Positions 44,183-53,236 of a stretch of DNA of 64,000 nucleotides are shown one piece after another. The notes beneath the pieces were generated by a model, which saw nothing but the letters and a program-made list of their open reading frames with translations, did no database searches and was not told the origin of the DNA. The first letter of the stretch is position 1, and each line of letters opens with the position of its first letter. Origin of the DNA: Undibacterium pigrum (lineage in GTDB: Bacteria > Pseudomonadota > Gammaproteobacteria > Burkholderiales > Burkholderiaceae_D); contig NZ_QJKB01000009.1 in assembly GCF_003201815.1 (NCBI RefSeq), positions 62,001 to 126,000 on the forward strand, read 5' to 3'. Both the position numbers and the translations under genes were made by a program.

Positions 44183-47100
44183 ATGAATCAACAGAAACAG
44201 GCACACAATGACTTCGTTGAAGATCAACGCTGGCAATTCTGGATAGACAGAGGTGGTACGTTTACTGACATCGTGGCACGCCGCCCGGATGGCAAATTAC
44301 TGACCCATAAACTGCTGTCAGAGAATCCTGAGCAATATAAAGATGCTGCCGTAGCAGGCATACAAGGTGTACTTGGTTTGACAGCAGATCAAAATATCTC
44401 GCCTGAGCTGGTATCTGCCGTCAAGATGGGTACCACTGTTGCCACCAATGCCCTTCTGGAACGCAAGGGTGACCCGACTGCGCTCATCATCACCAAAGGT
44501 TTTCGTGATGCTCTGCGCATTGCGTATCAAAACCGCCCTCGCCTGTTTGACCGCCACATTGTCTTGCCAGAACTCTTGTATGAAAAAGTCGTGGAAGTAG
44601 ATGAACGCATTGATGCGCATGGCAATATCTTGCAAGCCCTGGATGAAGAAGCGGTCAAGAAGGAACTGGCCGCCTTATATACAGATGGTTACCGCGCACT
44701 GGCCATCGTGCTTATGCACGGTTATCGACACACCCAGCATGAAGACATCATAGGCAAACTCGCTGCTAAAGCAGGATTCACGCAAATCTCCATTTCCAAT
44801 CAGGTCAGCCCCATGATGAAGCTGATCTCGCGTGGCGATACCACAGTAGTGGATGCCTATTTGTCCCCTATCCTGCGCCGCTATGTCGACCAGGTTGCCA
44901 GCAAGATGGATGGCGTGCGCCTGTTCTTCATGCAGAGTAATGGCGGCTTGACCGATGCGCACCGCTTCCAGGGCAAGGACTCCATATTGTCAGGCCCGGC
45001 TGGCGGTATAGTGGGCATGGTACGCACTGCCCAGACAGCGGGTTTTGACAAGATCATCGGTTTTGACATGGGCGGCACATCGACAGACGTGTCCCATTAC
45101 GCAGGTGAGTTCGAGCGCGAATTTGAAACCCAGGTTGCCGGTGTCAGGATGCGCGCGCCGATGATGAGCATACATACTGTTGCTGCTGGCGGTGGCTCCA
45201 TCCTGCATTTTGACGGCACCCGTTATCGCGTAGGCCCTGACAGTGCAGGTGCCAACCCCGGCCCCACCAGTTACCGACGCGGTGGGCAATTGGCCGTGAC
45301 TGATTGTAATGTCATGCTGGGTAAAATCCAGCCCAGCTATTTCCCTAAAGTGTTTGGACCCAAAGCAGACATGTCGCTGGACAGGGACGCTGTCGTCGAG
45401 AAATTCACCGCCATGGCAGCAGAGATAGAAAAAGCCACAGGCATACGCAAATCACCGGAAGAAGTGGCTGAAGGCTTTATTGAAATTGCCGTCGGCAATA
45501 TGGCCAATGCGATCAAATTTATCTCGGTGCAGCGCGGCCATGATGTGACTGACTATACCCTGACCACCTTTGGCGGTGCGGGCGGCCAGCATGCCTGTCT
45601 GGTGGCAGATGCCTTGGGCATGACCAGGGTGTTTGCTCATCCATTCTCAGGTGTCTTGTCTGCCTATGGTATGGGCCTGGCAGACCAGACTGCCATGCGT
45701 GAACTGGCGATGGAATTACCTCTGGCACCAGAATCAATACCTGCACTGGAAAAAGAACTGGCACGCTTGTCCGATGCAGCCAGCAATGATTTGTTGAGCC
45801 AGGGTGTAGCGCCAGAACATCTCAGCGTCAAACAACGCGTGCACTTGCGTTACGAAGGTACGGACTCTGTCATCGTGGTGGCCATGCAGGATATTGCCAG
45901 CATGATTCATCAGTTTGAATCTGCCTATAAAAAACGCTACTCCTTCCTGATGTCCAATAAGCAGCTTGTCATAGAAGCGATTTCTGTCGAAGCCATAGGT
46001 AATTCCGGCGAAGGCAATGAAAGCATGGACTATCTACCACCAAGAGAAAATGGCCAGTCTTTGCAGCCCGTGGAAATCGTCCAGTTGTTCTCTGGTGGAC
46101 AATGGCATGACACAGGCTTGTATGACCGTGACGATATGCGCCCCGGTGACAAGATCAAGGGTCCTGCCATCATTGCAGAAAAAAATGCGACCAATATCAT
46201 AGAACCAGGCTGGGGTGCAGAAGTGACTACGCTGGATCACTTGGTATTCACCCGCCTGGAAGCACGCCCCAAGCGCCAGGCCATAGGCACCAAGGCTGAC
46301 CCGGTCATGCTGGAAGTATTCAACAACCTGTTCATGAGCATCGCCGAACAAATGGGCCTGCGCCTGCAAAATACGGCCTTCTCGGTCAATATCAAGGAGC
46401 GCCTGGATTTCTCTTGTGCGCTGTTTGATGCAGAAGGTAACCTGATTGCGAATGCACCGCATATCCCTGTGCATCTGGGTTCCATGGGGGATAGTATCAA
46501 GACCATCATCCGCGCCAATGCGGGCAGTATGCAGCCGGGCGATGTGTATATGCTCAATGACCCCTACAACGGCGGCACCCACCTGCCTGACGTCACAGTC
46601 ATCACGCCTGCCTTCAATGCAGAAGGCACCGAAGTCTTGTTCTATGTAGGTTCGCGCGGCCATCATGCTGACATAGGCGGTATCACGCCGGGCTCCATGC
46701 CTGCGGATAGCACGGTAGTGGAAGAAGAAGGCGTACTGATCAATAACTTCAAACTGGTCAGTGCTGGCAAGTTACTGGAAAAAGAAACCATAGCCCTGCT
46801 CTCTTCAGGCAAATACCCTTGCCGCAATATCCATCAAAACCTGGCTGACTTCCAGGCCCAAATCGCCGCCAATCAGAAAGGCGTCGATGAATTGCTGAAG
46901 ATGGTGCAGCACTATGGCCTGGATGTCGTACAAGCCTATATGGGCCATGTACAGGATAATGCCGAAGAAGCAGTAAGACGTGTCATCACCGCCCTGCAAG
47001 ACAGCCACTATGAATACAAGCTCGACAATGGTGCCATCATCAAGGTTGCGATTAGGGTTGATCATGCATCACGTTCTGCCGAAGTCGATTTCACCGGCAC

Positions 47101-47824
47101 CTCACCGCAATTGAATAATAATTTCAATGCACCGAGTGCGATTTGCATGGCTGCCGTGCTGTATGTATTCAGGACCCTGATTGACGACGACATCCCCCTC
47201 AATGCCGGTTGTTTGAAACCGCTGAAAGTCATCATCCCTGAAGGCTCGATGTTGAATCCGCGCTACCCGGCGGCTGTAGTATCTGGCAATGTGGAAACCT
47301 CAAGTTGTATCACCAATGCACTGTATGGTGCGCTGGGCGTGGTGGCATCTTCACCTGGCACCATGAATAACTTCACCTTTGGCAATGATGATTATCAATA
47401 CTATGAAACCATCTCTGGTGGCTCTGGTGCAGGTGAAGGTTTCAATGGTACTGACGTGGTGCAAACACATATGACAAATTCACGCCTGACTGATCCCGAG
47501 ATACTGGAATGGCGTTATCCCGTCAGGCTGGAGAGCTATGAAATCAAGCCAGATTCAGGCGGTGCAGGCCGCTGGCATGGTGGTAATGGCGGCGTGCGCA
47601 AGATACGCTTCCTGGAAAACATGACGGCTTCGATACTCTCGAATAACCGCGTGTACGCACCCTTTGGTGCGGCAGGTGGTGACGCTGGTGCCTGCGGTAA
47701 AAACTATGTCATCAGGAATGATGGCAGTACTGAAGAGCTGGGTTTTGTGGCCAGCACCGATATGCAGGCAGGCGATATCTTTGTCATTGAAACGCCGGGT
47801 GGTGGTGGTTACGGGAAAGCATAA
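44183..47824 (+). CDS. 5-oxoprolinase/hydantoinase, fused HyuA-HyuB type
   Basis: 1213 residues. The N-terminal HyuA-like half has the actin-fold ATPase motifs IDRGGTFTDIVARRPDG and GFDMGGTSTDVSHY. The C-terminal HyuB-like half (from about 700) has LNDPYNGGTHLPDVTVITP and VSGNVETSSCITNALYGALGV. This domain order and length are those of ATP-dependent 5-oxoprolinase, which opens 5-oxoproline to glutamate; hydantoin-type substrates are the alternative. Strong AAAGGTGG ribosome site. It is the only large enzyme in the locus and faces the TRAP/ABC genes. Confidence 0.92.
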   Translation: MNQQKQAHNDFVEDQRWQFWIDRGGTFTDIVARRPDGKLLTHKLLSENPEQYKDAAVAGIQGVLGLTADQNISPELVSAVKMGTTVATNALLERKGDPTALIITKGFRDALRIAYQNRPRLFDRHIVLPELLYEKVVEVDERIDAHGNILQALDEEAVKKELAALYTDGYRALAIVLMHGYRHTQHEDIIGKLAAKAGFTQISISNQVSPMMKLISRGDTTVVDAYLSPILRRYVDQVASKMDGVRLFFMQSNGGLTDAHRFQGKDSILSGPAGGIVGMVRTAQTAGFDKIIGFDMGGTSTDVSHYAGEFEREFETQVAGVRMRAPMMSIHTVAAGGGSILHFDGTRYRVGPDSAGANPGPTSYRRGGQLAVTDCNVMLGKIQPSYFPKVFGPKADMSLDRDAVVEKFTAMAAEIEKATGIRKSPEEVAEGFIEIAVGNMANAIKFISVQRGHDVTDYTLTTFGGAGGQHACLVADALGMTRVFAHPFSGVLSAYGMGLADQTAMRELAMELPLAPESIPALEKELARLSDAASNDLLSQGVAPEHLSVKQRVHLRYEGTDSVIVVAMQDIASMIHQFESAYKKRYSFLMSNKQLVIEAISVEAIGNSGEGNESMDYLPPRENGQSLQPVEIVQLFSGGQWHDTGLYDRDDMRPGDKIKGPAIIAEKNATNIIEPGWGAEVTTLDHLVFTRLEARPKRQAIGTKADPVMLEVFNNLFMSIAEQMGLRLQNTAFSVNIKERLDFSCALFDAEGNLIANAPHIPVHLGSMGDSIKTIIRANAGSMQPGDVYMLNDPYNGGTHLPDVTVITPAFNAEGTEVLFYVGSRGHHADIGGITPGSMPADSTVVEEEGVLINNFKLVSAGKLLEKETIALLSSGKYPCRNIHQNLADFQAQIAANQKGVDELLKMVQHYGLDVVQAYMGHVQDNAEEAVRRVITALQDSHYEYKLDNGAIIKVAIRVDHASRSAEVDFTGTSPQLNNNFNAPSAICMAAVLYVFRTLIDDDIPLNAGCLKPLKVIIPEGSMLNPRYPAAVVSGNVETSSCITNALYGALGVVASSPGTMNNFTFGNDDYQYYETISGGSGAGEGFNGTDVVQTHMTNSRLTDPEILEWRYPVRLESYEIKPDSGGAGRWHGGNGGVRKIRFLENMTASILSNNRVYAPFGAAGGDAGACGKNYVIRNDGSTEELGFVASTDMQAGDIFVIETPGGGGYGKA

Positions 47825-47890
47825 ACAGCTTTATCTTCAAACTCGAAGCTTGCGGTAAAGGTAGCGAAAAAGGCAAAGAAAAAGGTAACT

Positions 47891-47924
47891 AAAGGCTGGT
47901 GATGAGATATCACCAGCCTTTTTT
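47891..47924 (+). terminator. Rho-independent terminator of the 5-oxoprolinase gene
   Basis: A perfect 13-bp stem (AAAGGCTGGTGAT / ATCACCAGCCTTT, loop GAGAT) is followed by Ts. Confidence 0.9.
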
Positions 47925-48014
47925 CATTCCACGCCTGCCAGCAGAAAACACGCAAACCCATAAGCGCAAATATTTCCTCTATCCAATTTCAACTTTTAAA
48001 CAACGCATCATTAA

Positions 48015-48076
48015 TTTTTTATCGAAGTTTTATTAATAATTTATATGTAAAATCATTATTTTTCATCGATAATAAA
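48015..48076. promoter_or_regulatory. Porin upstream region with two ATCGA-type half-palindromes
   Basis: TTTTATCGA (48017-48025) and TCATCGATAATAAA (48063-48076) are imperfect relatives of the TTTATCGATAAA palindrome of the TRAP promoter. The whole stretch 47925-48202 is AT-rich and gene-free. Confidence 0.4.
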
Positions 48077-48202
48077 TTTCCGACCGCGATCACAGGAAAA
48101 CCGGTCGGTACTCGCCTCTGCAGATCACACTGCTTTTTCCAGCACATCAGGCAAGGCGTTTTTTCTGCACATCATTTCCTTATCTATTTTTGAGACTATC
48201 AA

Positions 48203-49291
48203 ATGAAAAAGACTTTCCTTGCCTTGAGCATGATTAGTGCCATTGGCTTTATGAGCACTGTCGCCGGTTCTGCGGCGGCACAATCTTCTGTCACTATCTA
48301 CGGTATTGCTGATACTGGTATCGCCATAGAAAAAGGCGGCAGCGCTGGCTCTGTCAGCAAGCTGACCAGCGGGATAGGCTCAGGTTCGCGCCTGGGCTTC
48401 AAGGGTACAGAAGATCTGGGTGGTGGCCTGTCTGCCTTCTTCCTGCTGGAAAGTGGCATCAATATTGATGCAGGTTCTTCAGGCCAGGGTGGCTTGATGT
48501 TTGGACGCCAGGCCTATGTCGGCATTAAGGGCGACTTTGGTACTTTGACTGCAGGTCGCCAGTACACGCCTGAATACCTGACACTGGCCTTCGCTGATCC
48601 TTTTGGCACAGGCTTCGCTGGTGATGCGGCCAATATCATGCCCAACTCTGGCACTGGTGCCAGCCGCATGGACAATACCTTGAAGTACGTCACGCCTTCT
48701 TTTGATGGTTTTACAGGTGAGCTGGCATATGGCTTTGGTGAAACTGCTGGTGATACTTCTGCTGGCCGTCAGATTGGTGCTGCGATTGGCTACACGTCCG
48801 GCCCGTTCGCAGTACGCCTGGGTTACCACAACCGTAACAATGACACTGCAACATTAAAAAATACTGAGGATGGCAAAACCACTTTGCTGGCTGCCACCTA
48901 TGATTTTGGCGTAGCCAAAGCCCATCTGGCTTATGGCATCAACAAGGGCCTGAACAGCTCACCGCTGCGCAATACTGCCAACCCTTACGGTAGCCTGGCC
49001 GCACCAACCGCATCGACAGATTCCACGGATTTTTTACTGGGCGTGACCCTGCCTTTTGGCAGCAACAAGATATTGGCTTCCTACATCCGCAAAGACGACA
49101 AGACAGCAAAGAACCAGGATGCCAGCCAGCTGGCGGTGGCTTATGTGTATTCCTTATCCAAACGCACTGACCTGTATGCGGCATATGCCAGGATAGATAA
49201 CAAAAATGGCGCTGGCTACACAGTAGGCAGCGCCATTGAGGCGGGTTCTGGTGACAGTGCACTGCACCTGGGTATACGTCACAGCTTTTAA
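48203..49291 (+). CDS. Gram-negative trimeric porin (Burkholderia type)
   Basis: 362 residues with a signal peptide (...GSAAAQSSVTIYG). The mature protein starts SSVTIYGIADTGIAIEKG, has SRLGFKGTEDLGGGLSAFFLLE and MFGRQAYVGIKGDFGTLTAGRQYTP, and ends in LHLGIRHSF with the final Phe. It forms an outer-membrane diffusion channel, probably serving uptake for the adjacent transport genes. Confidence 0.93.
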   Translation: MKKTFLALSMISAIGFMSTVAGSAAAQSSVTIYGIADTGIAIEKGGSAGSVSKLTSGIGSGSRLGFKGTEDLGGGLSAFFLLESGINIDAGSSGQGGLMFGRQAYVGIKGDFGTLTAGRQYTPEYLTLAFADPFGTGFAGDAANIMPNSGTGASRMDNTLKYVTPSFDGFTGELAYGFGETAGDTSAGRQIGAAIGYTSGPFAVRLGYHNRNNDTATLKNTEDGKTTLLAATYDFGVAKAHLAYGINKGLNSSPLRNTANPYGSLAAPTASTDSTDFLLGVTLPFGSNKILASYIRKDDKTAKNQDASQLAVAYVYSLSKRTDLYAAYARIDNKNGAGYTVGSAIEAGSGDSALHLGIRHSF

Positions 49292-49313
49292 GAAAAGCCC
49301 GGGGCGCTTTTTA

Positions 49314-49342
49314 TGCCGGAATGATTCAGGATTATTCCGGCA
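49314..49342. terminator. Bidirectional terminator between the porin and pyrF genes
   Basis: TGCCGGAAT and ATTCCGGCA form a perfect 9-bp stem between two convergent genes; a CTTTTTA run lies just left of it, serving the minus strand weakly. Confidence 0.6.
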
Positions 49343-49353
49343 CTGTATTTAAA

Positions 49354-50172
49354 TTACCGATGCAGATTAATCGCCTCACGCGTTTCCAGGGCCACACGGC
49401 GGATAGCATCTGCCGTGCTTTCGCCCGCTACTGGCGTGGCATATAAAATGGCGCGGGAAGAATTAATCATCATGCCTGTACCTGCCGCAGTTTTACCAGC
49501 CTGCACGGTAGCGGCGATATCACCACCCTGCGCACCTATGCCGGGCACCAGCAAAGGCATATCACCTGTCACAGCACGCACCTGTGCCAGCTCTTTAGGG
49601 AAGGTTGCACCCACCACCAGCGCGCACTGGCCATTGGTATTCCATTTATCAGCCACCAGTTGCGCCACATGCTGGTACAAGGGCTTGCCGCCGACATCAA
49701 GAAATTGCAGGTCAGAGCCACCCGCATTGGAAGTACGACAGAGCACGATGGCACCGCGGTCTTTCCATTCCAGATAAGGCGCGACTGAATCAAAACCCAT
49801 GTAAGGATTGACAGTCACTGCATCAGCGTCATAACGCTCAAAAGCTTCGCGCGCATATTGCTCTGCTGTCGCACCGATATCGCCACGCTTGGCATCAAGT
49901 ATCACCGGGAGATGCGGATAAGCAGACTTGATATAGCGACAGATTTCTTCCAGCTGGTCTTCAGCACGCAGGGCAGCAAAATAAGCAATTTGCGGCTTGA
50001 AGGAGCAAGCCAGGTCTGCAGTGGCATCCACCACGGTTTTACAGAATGCATAAATGGCATCAGGCTTGCCCGCAAGTTCAGCCGGGAAGCGGCTGACATC
50101 CGGGTCAAGGCCCACGCACAACAGGGAATTATTGGCTGTCCAGACAGCGGAAAGTTTTTCTATGAAAGTCAC
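49354..50172 (-). CDS. pyrF: Orotidine 5'-phosphate decarboxylase, type 2
   Basis: 272 residues from GTG, with AGAGGTAAAA upstream. It makes UMP from OMP in pyrimidine synthesis. Motifs: LLCVGLDPD at the N-terminus and the catalytic [15 protein letters not shown]. Length fits the longer type 2 enzyme of proteobacteria and actinobacteria. Single gene, divergent from ohrR. Confidence 0.95.
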   Translation of the reverse strand: MTFIEKLSAVWTANNSLLCVGLDPDVSRFPAELAGKPDAIYAFCKTVVDATADLACSFKPQIAYFAALRAEDQLEEICRYIKSAYPHLPVILDAKRGDIGATAEQYAREAFERYDADAVTVNPYMGFDSVAPYLEWKDRGAIVLCRTSNAGGSDLQFLDVGGKPLYQHVAQLVADKWNTNGQCALVVGATFPKELAQVRAVTGDMPLLVPGIGAQGGDIAATVQAGKTAAGTGMMINSSRAILYATPVAGESTADAIRRVALETREAINLHR

Positions 50173-50338
50173 GTTTTACCTCTTACAGTGGGGCGTGGCA
50201 GTGCACGCGCAATGGGCGACATTATACCCTGCGTCAATAGCGGCGTTAGTCTCCAGGTCAGCAAGTTCAGCACAGCAGATGCAAAAACTGTTTATCATGC
50301 CTGCATATCCCCCTACACAAATTTGCCAGAGTGCCAAA

Positions 50339-50791
50339 ATGAAAACACCCGCAGAAACGCCCATCAATATGCTGGCACTGGAAAATCAATTCTGCTTTGC
50401 GCTTTATTCATCATCCCTGGCGCTGACCAAGGCTTACAAGCCCATGCTCGATGCTCTAGGCCTGACTTACCCGCAATACCTGGTCATGCTGGTCTTGTGG
50501 GAACAAGATAATGTGCTCGTCAAAGACATAGGCCATGCCCTCTTCCTGGATTCTGGCACCCTGACGCCTTTGTTGAAACGCCTGGAAGCCAATGGGCTGC
50601 TGGAGCGCCATCGCGACGAAAGCGATGAACGCCAGGTCAGGATCACGCTGACCCCGGCAGGCAAGGATTTACGCAATGCGGCCCTGGATATCCCGCAAAA
50701 AATCCTCTGTGCCAGCGGGCAAAGCAAGGAAACCCTGATGCAATTGCGCAGCCAGCTCAGTGATTTGCGGAATGAACTATTAGATACTTAA
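50339..50791 (+). CDS. ohrR: OhrR, organic-peroxide-sensing MarR-family repressor
   Basis: 150 residues. MLALENQFCFALYSSSLALTKAYKPML contains the sensing Cys (C19). The winged helix is VLVKDIGHALFLDSGTLTPLLKRLEANGLLERHRDESDERQVRITLTPAG. From the family, it represses ohr until its Cys is oxidised by organic hydroperoxide. Ohr lies next in the same direction and an OhrR-type operator lies between them. Confidence 0.92.
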   Translation: MKTPAETPINMLALENQFCFALYSSSLALTKAYKPMLDALGLTYPQYLVMLVLWEQDNVLVKDIGHALFLDSGTLTPLLKRLEANGLLERHRDESDERQVRITLTPAGKDLRNAALDIPQKILCASGQSKETLMQLRSQLSDLRNELLDT

Positions 50792-50915
50792 ACCATTAAA
50801 TCCTTGATTTATTGAATCCTTGAGTTAATAAAGCCTTAACATTTTCTTCCGTTTGAACTAATCTGGCTTGCTGATGCTATCGCGATGATAGAAAAAGACA
50901 ATCACGATTTAGATT

Positions 50916-50936
50916 GCACACAATTAAATTGTTCGC
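50916..50936. promoter_or_regulatory. OhrR operator
   Basis: ACAATTAAATTGT (50920-50932) is a perfect palindrome about a central A, with flanks GCACA and TCGC, close to the known OhrR boxes of Xanthomonas and Agrobacterium. It lies in front of ohr, about 130 bases from its start. Confidence 0.75.
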
Positions 50937-50973
50937 TATAGTTCATCCATCGACTCAGCAGTCGAACTTAATA

Positions 50974-51013
50974 AACCTAGTAAGTAGCTCAGTAACCTAG
51001 TAAGTAGCTCAGT
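50974..51013. repeat. Two tandem copies of a 20-bp unit before ohr
   Basis: AACCTAGTAAGTAGCTCAGT occurs twice with no gap; a degenerate third beginning (AACTCAGTAA) follows at 51014. It lies in the leader of ohr, between the operator and the ribosome site. Confidence 0.8.
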
Positions 51014-51066
51014 AACTCAGTAAATGAATAAGTCAATCAACCAGTAATTTAAATCAGGAGTTCATC

Positions 51067-51486
51067 ATGCAAGTACTTTACACAGCAAATGCAACAGCAA
51101 CTGGCGGTCGTGATGGCCGTGCCGTTTCCAGCGACAATCAACTTTCTGTCAAACTGACGACACCAAAAGAACTCGGTGGCGCGGGCGGCGAAGGCACTAA
51201 TCCTGAGCAATTGTTTGCTGCCGGTTACTCTGCCTGTTTTATCGGCGCAATGAAATTTGTTGCCGCTGCTGGCAAAATCGCCCTGCCTGCCGACGTATCC
51301 ATCAATGGCCTGGTAGGCATAGGCCCAAATGGTAAAGGCGGCTTTGGTCTGGCAGTGACACTGAACGTCAGCCTGCCTGGCATGGATCGCGCAGAAGCAG
51401 AAGCATTGGTACACAAGGCACATGAAGTTTGCCCTTATTCCAATGCAACACGTGGCAATATCGAAGTGACTTTGAATATCTTGTAA
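51067..51486 (+). CDS. ohr: Organic hydroperoxide resistance protein
   Basis: 139 residues of the OsmC/Ohr family. It reduces organic hydroperoxides with a pair of Cys: C57 in GYSACFIGA and C122 in [17 protein letters not shown] precedes the ATG; the gene is followed by a strong terminator. Induction by OhrR loss is expected from the upstream box. Confidence 0.96.
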   Translation: MQVLYTANATATGGRDGRAVSSDNQLSVKLTTPKELGGAGGEGTNPEQLFAAGYSACFIGAMKFVAAAGKIALPADVSINGLVGIGPNGKGGFGLAVTLNVSLPGMDRAEAEALVHKAHEVCPYSNATRGNIEVTLNIL

Positions 51487-51521
51487 TGTCTGGGCTGTTA
51501 AGCCCAAGAGAAACAAGCAGC

Positions 51522-51555
51522 AAGGCTTGCAGAATGATTTTCTGCAAGCCTTTTT
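51522..51555 (+). terminator. Rho-independent terminator of ohr
   Basis: A perfect 13-bp stem (AAGGCTTGCAGAA / TTCTGCAAGCCTT) is followed by a T-tract. Confidence 0.9.
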
Positions 51556-51593
51556 AATTTTTCACTTCCCCAGTCCAGTTAAAAACGATTTTT

Positions 51594-51756
51594 ATGTAAA
51601 GCGTACTTGACATGAATATTTTTTGATATATGATGACAAGCATACTTTACATGTCTTGAGATAAGCCCCCTGGCCTTCAGGAGAACTCTGTCCTGCATGA
51701 ACTTGCCCAGCACCCGGGCATTTTTTATATCTTGATATGTAAAGTAAACTTTACCT
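51594..51756. promoter_or_regulatory. Three operator-like 20-bp inverted repeats before the membrane protein/HTH pair
   Basis: Copies at 51594-51613, 51633-51652 and 51737-51756 share the pattern ATGTAAAG-N4-CTTTACAT with one or two changes each. The third copy lies 27 bases before the start codon of the membrane protein. Autoregulation by the HTH protein encoded next is the simplest explanation. Confidence 0.7.
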
Positions 51757-51782
51757 ATTCAATTTTCCCGTCAGGAGAAATC

Positions 51783-52175
51783 ATGCGTGAGAAACAAGCC
51801 AAGGCCCTTTATTTTCGCGAACTGTTTGCCACACTGGGCGTGTATTGCCTGTTTGTACTGACCAGCAGTATCTATGCAGACTCAGTTCCTGCCGGGCCAC
51901 TGCGCAGCCTGCTGATCGCCAGCCCCATACTGCCCGCCTTGCTGATGGTGTGGACTATTGTCCGCCAATTCCAGCGCATGGATGAATATATACGTATCTG
52001 GTCGCTCGAGAATCTGGGAATGGCAGCAGCTTTCACAGCCGCCTTTTCCCTCAGCTATGGCTTCATGGAAATCACAGGTTTTCCCAAACTCAGCATGTTT
52101 GCGACCTGGTCTCTGATCATGGGCTCCTGGGGGGGCATCAGCTGTCTGCGCAGCTGGAAAGAAAAGTCGCAATGA
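51783..52175 (+). CDS. Small four-helix membrane protein paired with an HTH regulator
   Basis: 130 residues from the ATG 51783 with AGGAG. Four hydrophobic segments (YCLFVLTSSIY, LLIASPILPALLMVWTIV, MAAAFTAAFSLSYGF, LSMFATWSLIMGSWGGI). No enzyme motif is seen. Its stop overlaps the HTH start (ATGA), so the two are translated together. Confidence 0.75.
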   Translation: MREKQAKALYFRELFATLGVYCLFVLTSSIYADSVPAGPLRSLLIASPILPALLMVWTIVRQFQRMDEYIRIWSLENLGMAAAFTAAFSLSYGFMEITGFPKLSMFATWSLIMGSWGGISCLRSWKEKSQ

Positions 52176-52363
52176 AAAACATCGTCAGAGAATTGCGCGC
52201 ACAGCGCGAATGGAGCCAGGCCCAGTTGGCCGACCTGCTGGAAGTATCTCGCCAGACCGTGAATGCGATAGAAACTGGCCGCTACGACCCCAGCCTGCCA
52301 TTGGCTTTCAGTATTGCCAAATTGTTCCAGCTACCGATAGAGAAGATATTCGAGTCGGAATAA
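52172..52363 (+). CDS. Short Xre/Cro-type HTH regulator
   Basis: 63 residues, a single helix-turn-helix (REWSQAQLADLLEVSRQTVNAIETGRYDPSLPLAFSIAKLF). This YozG-like group is usually encoded with a small membrane protein, as here. Probable target: the three upstream repeats. Confidence 0.9.
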   Translation: MKNIVRELRAQREWSQAQLADLLEVSRQTVNAIETGRYDPSLPLAFSIAKLFQLPIEKIFESE

Positions 52364-52431
52364 AACACTGCTTAAGTTGAAAAGCGTGAAAAGTTTCCTG
52401 AAACAGTTCCGAATGAATATAGGCAGCACAC

Positions 52432-52475
52432 AAAATAAACCCCTTGCTCAAGAGTTTGCGCAAGGGGTTTATTTT
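52432..52475. terminator. Bidirectional terminator
   Basis: AAAATAAACCCCTTG and CAAGGGGTTTATTTT form a perfect 15-bp stem whose outer ends are A- and T-rich, between two convergent genes. Confidence 0.88.
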
Positions 52476-52489
52476 GACAGGCTAAAGCA

Positions 52490-53020
52490 TTAATGCTGAT
52501 GTGCAGCTTCTGCCTTTTCTTTGACTTCCAGCACTGGTGCAGGTGCTTTAAAACCTTTGGCAGTCTGGCCGTCTGCCGGGATTTCCACCCAGTCCAGCCT
52601 GCCCTTTTCACATAGCTGCGTCACTTTGAAATACACCTTCCCCGCCTTTTCTGGCAACTTCACCTGTATGGCAAACTCATCATAATAGGCATCAGGCAAA
52701 GGGCCGCCAGTCCAGCTTACTTCACGTACATCCTGGGTAATGGTTTTACCATGAGAGTTATACGGCACTTTCAAGGGCTGTATGCTTGTGTCGATTGCCC
52801 AGCCAGCTTTAGGCATGGGCTTGGCACCACTGACGTTGTCAGGGATGCTGACCTTCACTGCGGTGGTCGCACTACCCTCACAGCCATGACCAATTTTAAA
52901 CGTCAGCTTATGGTAGGCACCTGCATTGGCACTTGGCTGCTCCAGTGTGACATGAGCATGCGCACCTGTTGCCAGCATATTACCCACGACGAAGAGGCTG
53001 ATGAATACTCGTTTGTTCAT
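52490..53020 (-). CDS. YcnI/DUF1775-like copper-binding protein
   Basis: 176 residues with a signal peptide ending in AHA, so that the mature protein starts HVTLEQ; the N-terminal His is the known copper ligand of YcnI-type proteins. The C-terminus is Lys/Glu-rich and ends in AAHQH. It is the last gene of a five-gene copper-delivery run. Confidence 0.87.
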   Translation of the reverse strand: MNKRVFISLFVVGNMLATGAHAHVTLEQPSANAGAYHKLTFKIGHGCEGSATTAVKVSIPDNVSGAKPMPKAGWAIDTSIQPLKVPYNSHGKTITQDVREVSWTGGPLPDAYYDEFAIQVKLPEKAGKVYFKVTQLCEKGRLDWVEIPADGQTAKGFKAPAPVLEVKEKAEAAHQH

Positions 53021-53226
53021 ACACTACTCCTTGATGCATTTTGCTGTTTTACTGGTACAGGTTGGAACTCAAATACAGGCGCAGCAGGATGCGCCTCTTG
53101 AGCAGTCAGACGATGCACATAAAATGCATAGGCATGCCATACCGCCAGCGCGCAAATTGCCGCAATATTAAAGCACTGCATCAGCTTCGTGAAACTGGCA
53201 AACCTGGTTCCCCTGGCTTTATTCAT
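53017..53226 (-). CDS. Small membrane protein of the copper operon
   Basis: 69 residues with GGAGG six bases before the ATG, one central hydrophobic helix (FNIAAICALAVWHAYAFYV) and a periplasmic-like Pro-rich tail. Overlaps the YcnI-like start by four bases. No family recognised; the tight placement suggests a real gene. Confidence 0.68.
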   Translation of the reverse strand: MNKARGTRFASFTKLMQCFNIAAICALAVWHAYAFYVHRLTAQEAHPAAPVFEFQPVPVKQQNASRSSV

Positions 53227-53236
53227 AGTGCCTCCA

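Noticed and set aside
46034..46666. A 210-residue minus-strand open frame within the 5-oxoprolinase
   Set aside because: Antisense to conserved HyuA and HyuB segments; no ribosome site.
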